NCBI RefSeq assembly: GCF_000372845.1
Contig: NZ_KB889963.1
Coordinates: forward strand, 372,001 to 436,000
Direction: 5' to 3'
Length of the DNA: 64,000 nt
Source: Methylocystis rosea SV97
GTDB lineage: Bacteria; Pseudomonadota; Alphaproteobacteria; Rhizobiales; Beijerinckiaceae
A program made the translations under genes and the position numbers. How positions within the stretch are numbered: the stretch's first letter is position 1; the number at the start of each line of letters is the position of its first letter. Under the pieces are notes generated by a model, which was given only the letters and a program-made list of their open reading frames with translations, was not told the origin of the DNA and ran no database searches. Shown piece after piece: positions 56,947 to 64,000 of the stretch.

Positions 56947-57639
56947 TCAGGCTTCAAATGAATCGGCAGCCTGGATCAGCGCGGGCACGTGCGTTTCCTC
57001 GATTCGGAAATTGACGTCGTCGCCGCGCGCCGCCGCGGCGATGAAGAAACCTGCGCGCCGCCACTGCTCGACGCCGTAACTGTCGCCGGAATCGCTGCTA
57101 ACGGCGAGCGGCGACAGGTTGACGACAAAGCTGTCGAGCCCGCCCGCCAACCCCCGCCCGTCGGCCTTCAGGACAGCCTCCTTGAGAGTCCAGATCGCAA
57201 AGAAAACTTCGCTCTGCGACTCTGGATCGGATTGGGCGCGCACGACCGCCGCCTCTTCGGGCGCAAAAAAACGCTCCGCCACCTTCAGGGCGTCTCGCGG
57301 CCTGAGAAACGACTCGACGTCGACGCCGACGTCGCGTCCCGACGCGATCGCCACGGCGGCCATGCCCCGGGTATGCGACAGGCTCACGTCAAGGCTGGTG
57401 AGCGGCGACAGCAGGAACGGCTTGCCGTGCGGCGTCACGCCGAATTGCCACGCGGCGGGCGCAGTCCCTTTCGCGCGCCCGGAAAGGCTGGCGCGCAACA
57501 GCGCATGCGCGGCGACATAGGCGTCGCGATCCGATTCGAACGCGAAACGCGCCGCCCGCGCTGTTTCGGCTTCGTCGAGAAGCGCAGCGAGCTTCGGCCA
57601 TTCATCGTCGACGATATTCGCGACGTCGATGAAGAACAC
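56947..57639 (-). CDS. 4'-phosphopantetheinyl transferase, Sfp/AcpT superfamily
   Basis: Transfers the phosphopantetheine arm from CoA to carrier proteins. 230 residues with VGVDVES (105-110; D107, E109) and WTLKEAVLKADGRGLAGG (150 onward; E154, K158), the Mg-binding and catalytic motifs. The long two-domain form suggests Sfp-type broad specificity. It starts at GTG 57639, 39 nt after the FNR gene. No polyketide or peptide synthase is in the window, so the carrier partner is elsewhere. Confidence 0.92.
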   Translation of the reverse strand: MFFIDVANIVDDEWPKLAALLDEAETARAARFAFESDRDAYVAAHALLRASLSGRAKGTAPAAWQFGVTPHGKPFLLSPLTSLDVSLSHTRGMAAVAIASGRDVGVDVESFLRPRDALKVAERFFAPEEAAVVRAQSDPESQSEVFFAIWTLKEAVLKADGRGLAGGLDSFVVNLSPLAVSSDSGDSYGVEQWRRAGFFIAAAARGDDVNFRIEETHVPALIQAADSFEA

Positions 57640-57677
57640 GTCGACGACGGCGGCGGACGTCTCAGCGTCGGCCGACG

Positions 57678-58748
<1,071 letters not shown>

Positions 58749-58915
58749 TCAAACGCGGAAGATCGAAGACGCCGTTTGCGTCGCGTGTGCGCCGTCGGCC
58801 GGCGCTGCGGGCGCGTCTTGCGCGGCGGCCGGCGTCAAATTCGCCCTGCCGGTTCGTCTATCGCATTTGTCGAGAGATTCAAACCCGCTGGGGCGTAGTC
58901 TGGAAAAATTGCGCG

Positions 58916-59305
58916 TCAGCCCTGCTGGGCGGGGGTCGTTAAGACCAGCCCGTCGAGTTCCGGCCTTACGGTGATCTGGCAGCACAGCCGCGAATTCGGC
59001 TTCACGTCAAAGGCGAAGTCGAGCATGTCCTCCTCCATCTGCGACGCCTTGCCGGTTTTTTCGGCCCATTTTTCATCAACATAGACGTGACAGGTGGCGC
59101 AAGCGCAGGCGCCGCCGCATTCCGCGGCGATCTCGGGAATGTCGTTGCGTCGGGCTGTCTCCATCACGGTCGAACCGACCTCGCCCTCGACGGATCGGGC
59201 TTGACCCTGGGAATCGACGAAGGTGATCTTGACCTTTGTCGGCGCGCCGCCCCCCGGTTCCGCGCCATAGCGGGTCGCCGCATCCTCAAAGCTCATCTTC
59301 GCCAT
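58916..59305 (-). CDS. [2Fe-2S] ferredoxin, adrenodoxin type
   Basis: 129 residues from ATG 59305; AGGAAGAG lies about 10-17 nt upstream, and in-frame ATGs at 59329 and beyond are weaker. Cluster ligands C63-x5-C69-x2-C72 (ECGGACACATC) and C108 or C109 (RLCCQI) define the vertebrate-type/FdxB family. It is an electron carrier that could serve Fe-S assembly or hydroxylases. Divergent from the methyltransferase gene. Confidence 0.93.
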   Translation of the reverse strand: MAKMSFEDAATRYGAEPGGGAPTKVKITFVDSQGQARSVEGEVGSTVMETARRNDIPEIAAECGGACACATCHVYVDEKWAEKTGKASQMEEDMLDFAFDVKPNSRLCCQITVRPELDGLVLTTPAQQG

Positions 59306-59542
59306 GACGCCTGTCTCTTCCTCATGCATGCTCGACTTTCGCGGCGCTCCCGACTGTGCTTGAAGCAGGAAAGCCACGGGCCGCTATTCTTCCGCGCGTC
59401 GTGCGGTTGCTCCGCCAGCGCTGCCCAAATTGTCGCCGTTCAGTTAGCACCCGTCCGTTTGCGGCGCTAGCCCCTCCCGACGCGCGCGACCGTAGGCCAC
59501 ATTCGATGCAATTCAGCGGCAACCGCCGAAAGAGACGCGCAG

Positions 59543-60349
59543 ATGACGGACATCGCTTTAGGGTTCCGGAACGCCGATGGCGCGCTACGGTCTGAGCTGA
59601 CCGGGTGCCTCGATTTCATGAACGAAACGCCTTTTTTCAAGCGCTACAAGCAGGAGACTTGGGACGCGCTGCAAATATCCGGAAACAGTAAGATATTGGA
59701 TGTCGCCTGCGGCGTCGGCTTCGACGTCATCGGACTCGCGCGGCGCTTCCCACGCGCCGACGTATTCGGGCTCGATTCGTCGCATGGCTTTCTTGGCTTG
59801 GCGCGAGAGCGGGCGCGGGGGCTTCCCAATGCGCTTTTCGTCGGCGGCGACTCCCGCGGCCTCCCCTTCGGCGATCGCGTGTTCGATGGCGTTCGAATCG
59901 ATCGCTCCTTGCAGCACATCAGCGCTCCCATCGAGGCGCTGCGCGAAATGGTCCGGGTGACGCGCAAGGGTGGCAGAATCGTCGTGGCCGAGCCCGATTG
60001 GGGAACATATTTCGTCTACAACGGGAAACTCGAAACCGGGGCGAAGATGGCGCGACTATGGGAGAAGTCTTTCGCCAATCCTTACATCGGCCGAGAGATC
60101 GGCGTTCTGCTCCAAAAGTGCGGCGTCGAAAACATCGGCTGCAGGGCGCATGCTCTCGTCGTCAGAAGTCTCGACGCGGCGGAGATCATCTTCGACCTCA
60201 CGCGCGTGACGGAGAATTGCTTGTCCGCGGGCGTCTTAACGCGAGACGAGGCGGAAGACTGGTCGAGCGCGACTAAAGCGGCGTCCCAAAGCGGCGCGTT
60301 TCTCGCGTGCCTGAACATCATGCTGTGGGAAGGTTCGATCCCGGACTGA
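59543..60349 (+). CDS. Class I SAM-dependent methyltransferase
   Basis: 268 residues. The SAM-binding motif LDVACGVGFDVIGLARRF, the acidic end of strand 2 (ADVFGLDSS), and post-I/III motifs FDGVRIDRSLQHIS and REMVRVTRKGGRIVVAEPDW are the UbiE/methyltransferase type. ATG 59543 has AGAGACG about 6 nt upstream. Substrate unknown; the neighbours give no hint. Confidence 0.9.
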   Translation: MTDIALGFRNADGALRSELTGCLDFMNETPFFKRYKQETWDALQISGNSKILDVACGVGFDVIGLARRFPRADVFGLDSSHGFLGLARERARGLPNALFVGGDSRGLPFGDRVFDGVRIDRSLQHISAPIEALREMVRVTRKGGRIVVAEPDWGTYFVYNGKLETGAKMARLWEKSFANPYIGREIGVLLQKCGVENIGCRAHALVVRSLDAAEIIFDLTRVTENCLSAGVLTRDEAEDWSSATKAASQSGAFLACLNIMLWEGSIPD

Positions 60350-60372
60350 GCGGTTGCGCCCTGCCAGCGTTG

Positions 60373-60969
60373 CTATAACCGGGCGCGCGTCCATTGGCCG
60401 ATGCGCAGCGCGATACGCGCCGCGGCGTCGCTGAGCGCCCGCGCCGCTGGCGAGCCGGTGTGTTCCGGCGCCGGCGCCTCTTCGACAAAGATCCGCGCCG
60501 CCTTCGCCCGGCCGCCGCCCGAGTCGACCAGTTGGACGGAAACTTCAATGATGGCGAGATTACGAGCGAGGTCGATCTCGAAGCGCCGCACGTCCGTCTG
60601 CAGTTTTGTTTGCGCGCCAAAGTTGGAAGAGGCTGAAAGACCGCACTGCTGCAGCGCTTCAATCAAGCGGCGCTGGAAAAGACGCGGCATCGGATCGGAC
60701 CACTGCACGCCGGGAAGAATGGCCACGCTGTCATCGCCGGCGCGAACCACAATCCGATCCGAGGAGGTCGGCGCGAGCGCAGCGGGTTCAGGCACGTAGA
60801 CCGCGGGGCCGCTGCGCAAAGCGACGCTTCGCAAAGCGCCCGTCTCGGTCGTCAGATCGAACGTCTCGCGCGTCGCCTGGGCGCAGGCCGACACGAGAAA
60901 CGCGACCGACACGATCACCGTCGCCTGCGCGACCTTGCGTTGCGTCGAAGCGGACGCCTTCAGTTTCAT
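60373..60969 (-). CDS. ABC-type transport auxiliary lipoprotein (PqiC/MlaD-associated)
   Basis: About 198 residues from ATG 60969; longer frames to 61038 are Arg-rich and non-coding. The signal peptide ends in LVSAC, a lipobox, so it is a periplasmic lipoprotein. The mature part (VYVPEPAALAPTSSDRIVVR; LFQRRLIEALQQ; DVRRFEIDLARNLAIIEVS) matches the DUF330/PqiC-type auxiliary lipoproteins found at the end of MCE operons. It follows mlaD by about 100 nt. Confidence 0.85.
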   Translation of the reverse strand: MKLKASASTQRKVAQATVIVSVAFLVSACAQATRETFDLTTETGALRSVALRSGPAVYVPEPAALAPTSSDRIVVRAGDDSVAILPGVQWSDPMPRLFQRRLIEALQQCGLSASSNFGAQTKLQTDVRRFEIDLARNLAIIEVSVQLVDSGGGRAKAARIFVEEAPAPEHTGSPAARALSDAAARIALRIGQWTRARL

Positions 60970-61065
60970 GCCGACCCGTCGCCCCATTTCGCCCGCGCGC
61001 CCCGTCGAGCGCGTCGTTCTTCTATCCGATCCGCGCATTGGCTCAAAGCCACGCTTTGGATTGAT

Positions 61066-61968
61066 TTAACGCCCTTGATACTCCGGCACGGACTGGGACG
61101 GCCCGAAGATGAATTGTGATGGGTTTTTCTCAACCGAATGCAGCGTGCGATCGAATGTGTCGACGGCCTTGCGACCATCCACAGCGAGCTGTCCATATTC
61201 GCGCAGCCCCGTCGCGGCGAAACGATTGATGCGTTCCGAGGCCCCGGCGATATTGCCGGCGATCGCCTTGATCTGCTTGGGATCAATCGCCTTGATCGTC
61301 CTTTCGCCGGCCGCAAGCAGCTGATCGAGCCGCGCCGCCGCCGGTTTAAGCGATCGTGCGACGTCCGTCGCGTCGTGGATGAAAGTCGTGATCGAAGCGG
61401 AGTTATCGGCGAAAGTCTTGCTGACCGTTGCAGCGTTTTTAAGCGTCGCGGTGATGGCCGGACCATTATCGTCTATGAGCTTGTCGAGTTTCGTGAGGAC
61501 TTCGGCGGCCTTTTTCGACAGGCTCTGAACATTGACGAGCAAATTTTGGATTTCGGAGCGCTCGGCCTGAATTTGGGGATACTTCTGGCCGACTTGCGCC
61601 GTCAGAGGCGGGGCGCCGGGCGTGCCGCCGACCAGTAGGACGTCGGAAACGCCCGTAAAGCCCCGCGTCTCGAGACGCGCGCGCGTGTCGGTCTTGACCG
61701 GCGTTCTGCTGTCGATCCTGACGAGCACATCGACCTTGCTCGGATCTTGTTCGGAAATCCCAAGATGCGTGACCTCGCCGACCTTCACGCCATTGAACAG
61801 CACCGAGGACCCGCGGCTCAGCCCTGAAACCTCGGTGAACACAATCTGGAATGTATCCTGCCGGCCAAGCTGGCTCGGACCGGAAAACCAGTAGACGAAA
61901 AGAAAGGCGGCGAAGGCGACCGCCAGCGTGAAAGCGCCGATCAGGGCGTAGTTGGCGCGGGTTTCCAT
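61066..61968 (-). CDS. mlaD: MCE-domain protein MlaD
   Basis: Periplasmic-facing lipid-binding subunit of an outer-membrane lipid transport system. 300 residues: one N-terminal membrane helix (about 8-28), an MCE domain (FTEVSGLSRGSSVLFNGVKVGEV) at about 40-120, and a helical C-terminal region. Longer C-terminus than E. coli MlaD. ATG 61968 overlaps the mlaF stop region. Confidence 0.93.
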   Translation of the reverse strand: METRANYALIGAFTLAVAFAAFLFVYWFSGPSQLGRQDTFQIVFTEVSGLSRGSSVLFNGVKVGEVTHLGISEQDPSKVDVLVRIDSRTPVKTDTRARLETRGFTGVSDVLLVGGTPGAPPLTAQVGQKYPQIQAERSEIQNLLVNVQSLSKKAAEVLTKLDKLIDDNGPAITATLKNAATVSKTFADNSASITTFIHDATDVARSLKPAAARLDQLLAAGERTIKAIDPKQIKAIAGNIAGASERINRFAATGLREYGQLAVDGRKAVDTFDRTLHSVEKNPSQFIFGPSQSVPEYQGR

Positions 61969-62798
61969 TGTTCGTCCTTCTGCTCAACGCGCGCCGCAGT
62001 CAGTCTGCCGCCGCGCACGCCGTGGAAATAGGCCTTCAGCCACGGGTGGTCGGATGCGAGCAAGGTTTCCAGCGGCCCTGCGGCGATGACCCGACCTTCA
62101 GCGAGCGCCGCCACCCTGTCGCAAATAGAATACAGGCTGTCGAGATCGTGCGTCACCATAAACACGGTCAGCCCGAGGGTCTGCTGCAGCGTGCCGATCA
62201 GCGCGTCGAATTCGGCGGCGCTGATCGGATCGAGCCCCGATGTCGGTTCGTCCAGGAACACAAGCTCGGGATCAAGCGCCAAGGCGCGCGCCAGGGCCGC
62301 GCGCTTCACCATGCCGCCCGACAATTCTGACGGAAATTTGTCCGCGGCGTCGGGATTGAGGCCAACGAGCTCGAGCTTCAGCAAAGCCAGCTCGTCCATC
62401 AGTCGTTCCGACAGGTCGCGCGTTTCGCGCATCGGCATCTGAATATTCTGTTTCACCGTCAGGCCCGAAAACAGCGCGCCGTTCTGAAACAGCACGCCCC
62501 ATCGCTGTTCCAACGCGCGCCGCTCAAGCGGCGGCAGCATGTCACGATTCTGTCCAAAAACCTGAACGGAGCCGCTCCGCTTGGGCGTGAGACCAAGGAT
62601 CGTGCGGGTGAGAACCGATTTTCCTTGGCCGGAGCCGCCGACGACGCCGAGCACCTCGCCGCGGTAGACGTCGAGATTAAGCCCTTTGACGATGGTTTTG
62701 TCGCCAAAGCCGACCACGAGATCGCGCACGCTGATAATGACGTCGCGATTCGGACGCGGTTGAGCGGCGTCGTTGGCGTGAGCCGAGGCGTTGGTCAT
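61941..62798 (-). CDS. mlaF: Lipid-transport ABC ATPase MlaF
   Basis: About 285 residues from ATG 62798; the frame is open to 63071 but that part overlaps mlaE. Walker A GGSGQGKSVL, signature LSGGMVKRAALARALALDPE and Walker B LVFLDEPTSGLDP. It lies 8 nt after mlaE and overlaps mlaD by 28 nt. With MlaE and MlaD it should move phospholipids between membranes. Confidence 0.94.
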   Translation of the reverse strand: MTNASAHANDAAQPRPNRDVIISVRDLVVGFGDKTIVKGLNLDVYRGEVLGVVGGSGQGKSVLTRTILGLTPKRSGSVQVFGQNRDMLPPLERRALEQRWGVLFQNGALFSGLTVKQNIQMPMRETRDLSERLMDELALLKLELVGLNPDAADKFPSELSGGMVKRAALARALALDPELVFLDEPTSGLDPISAAEFDALIGTLQQTLGLTVFMVTHDLDSLYSICDRVAALAEGRVIAAGPLETLLASDHPWLKAYFHGVRGGRLTAARVEQKDEQWKPAPTTP

Positions 62799-62806
62799 CG
62801 CCGCGC

Positions 62807-63955
62807 TCAATAGTCGATCGCCGCAAAAAATACGGCGAACACCCCATCCATCACAATGACCATGAAGATTGATTTCACGACCGAGGACGTGACCTGTCGG
62901 CCGAGCGATTCGGCGGAGCCCTGCGTCGCGAGCCCGTCCATCGACGCGATGAGGCCAATCACCAGCGCCATAAAGGGCGCCTTGATGATGCCGACAAGAA
63001 ACGTATGCAACGCGATCGCCTCTTTGAGCAATGACGCGAACGCCGCGGGGCTGATCCCCCCATACCACCAAGCCACGAGCATGCCGCCAAAGAGCGCCGC
63101 CATGTCGGCGACGAAGGTCAAAATCGGCAGGGAGATCACCAGACCGAGCACGCGCGGCGCGATCAGCACCTCGAAGGGCGAAAGTCCCATCACCAGCAGC
63201 GCGTCGACCTCCTCGCGCATTTTCATCGAGCCGAGTTCGGCGGTGATCGCCGAGCCTGAACGGCCGGCGATCATGATCGAGGTGAGCAGCACGCCGAGCT
63301 CGCGCAAGACAAGAATGCCGATCAGGCTGACCGTGTAGCTGGACGCGCCGAACTTGAGCAATTGAAAGATGCCCTGTTGCGCGACGATGCCGCCGACCAG
63401 AATGTTGATCAACACGATGATCGGGACGCTGCGAAAGCCGACCAGCTCGATTTGCGCGACGAGCGAAGTGAGCCTGAACCGCCGCGGATTGGCGGCCACA
63501 TAGATCATCGAGGAGACGAATTCGCCGAGAAAGCCGACGCCGCGGTAAAATTCGCGAAGCGCATCCACGATGGATTCGCCGAAATCCGCGAGCAGAACGA
63601 AGAAGACATTGAACCGCGGCCGCGAGGGCGCAGCAAAGTCGCGGTAACGCGTTTCATCGAGCAGCGTCGAATATTCAGGCCGCACATGTTCGAGCGTGAC
63701 CGCGACGTCGCGGCGCGCGAGATCATGCCGCGCGCGATTGATCAGCCAGGCGCCGGCCGTGTCGAGTTGCGAGACTTGCGAAAGATCGATGGCGATCGTA
63801 CGGTCGAGACGCGCTTCCTCGACAATTCGACGCCCCTCCTCCTCCAGGCGCTGAGAGGCGATGAGCGTCCAGTCGCCCGAAAGCGCAAGGCGCACGCCCT
63901 GCGCGGCGGATTGGCGCGCGACCTTGGGCGGACGCTGCATCGCCGCGACGGTCAT
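62807..63955 (-). CDS. mlaE: MlaE-type ABC permease with fused N-terminal STAS domain
   Basis: 382 residues. An N-terminal STAS domain (about 20-110; VRLALSGDWTLIASQRLEEE; IDLSQVSQLDTAGAWLI), the role MlaB plays as a separate protein in E. coli. Then a five- to six-helix MlaE permease (VGFRSVPIIVLINILVGGIV; ITAELGSMKMREEVDALLVM). The fusion is usual in alphaproteobacteria. ATG 63955; upstream genes lie beyond the window. Confidence 0.94.
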   Translation of the reverse strand: MTVAAMQRPPKVARQSAAQGVRLALSGDWTLIASQRLEEEGRRIVEEARLDRTIAIDLSQVSQLDTAGAWLINRARHDLARRDVAVTLEHVRPEYSTLLDETRYRDFAAPSRPRFNVFFVLLADFGESIVDALREFYRGVGFLGEFVSSMIYVAANPRRFRLTSLVAQIELVGFRSVPIIVLINILVGGIVAQQGIFQLLKFGASSYTVSLIGILVLRELGVLLTSIMIAGRSGSAITAELGSMKMREEVDALLVMGLSPFEVLIAPRVLGLVISLPILTFVADMAALFGGMLVAWWYGGISPAAFASLLKEAIALHTFLVGIIKAPFMALVIGLIASMDGLATQGSAESLGRQVTSSVVKSIFMVIVMDGVFAVFFAAIDY

Positions 63956-64000
63956 CGGGCTTCGTTCCGCGCTAGAGTCAGTGATCGGCTCATTGATCGC

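Overview
The window is about 64 kb of GC-rich DNA from an alphaproteobacterium. Gene content and order (rimP-nusA-ylxR-infB-rbfA-truB, an STAS-MlaE/MlaF/MlaD block, adrenodoxin-type ferredoxin, NasS/NasT, KpsE-type exporters) point to the Rhizobiales. A methylotroph or methanotroph of the Methylocystis type is possible, but no methane or methanol oxidation gene is present to prove it. There is no rRNA, CRISPR array, integrase or transposase; one tRNA-Leu(CAG) is seen.

Layout. 1-3500: an Ala/Pro-rich membrane protein cut by the window edge, a di-haem cytochrome c peroxidase-like protein, murI and a small ORF. 3546-10844 (minus): the translation/transcription operon rimP-nusA-ylxR-infB-rbfA-truB behind a leader with two hairpins. 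11358-26184: a surface-polysaccharide region with a GT2 glycosyltransferase, two KpsE/Wzz-type inner-membrane proteins, a KpsT ATPase (no KpsM permease), a large RgpF/WsaF-type rhamnosyltransferase, rfbBCDA for dTDP-L-rhamnose, and two large proteins of unknown function. 26399-31000: a DgcZ-like CZB-GGDEF protein with altered key residues, a terminator and possible small RNA, small unknown genes, a CYTH-CHAD protein and a 42-residue membrane peptide.

31115-44983 (minus): a complete nitrate assimilation regulon. One operon encodes an outer-membrane protein, NasT and NasS. The other encodes a NirB-like FAD protein, NirA, an FAD/NADPH reductase with a Cys cluster, NasA, NarK and a PP2C-kinase fusion. 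Each operon has a good sigma-54 promoter followed by a leader RNA with hexaloop hairpins of the kind bound by ANTAR proteins such as NasT; the first leader also carries a strong terminator. Nitrogen limitation (NtrC/sigma-54) and nitrate (NasS/NasT antitermination) would thus act in series, and NasT would control its own operon.

45806-53944 (plus): the Kdp potassium operon (two tiny membrane ORFs, kdpF, A, B, C, D, E). 54100-64000: tRNA-Leu, an NDUFA9-like epimerase, an EI24/CysZ-like protein, an SRPBCC protein, a phosphopantetheinyl transferase, ferredoxin-NADP reductase, a [2Fe-2S] ferredoxin, a methyltransferase, and a Mla/MCE lipid-transport operon (STAS-MlaE, MlaF, MlaD, auxiliary lipoprotein) running to the right edge.

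The strongest leads are the paired sigma-54/ANTAR leaders, the degenerate CZB-GGDEF protein with an intact I-site next to the polysaccharide genes, and several short membrane ORFs with clear ribosome binding sites.
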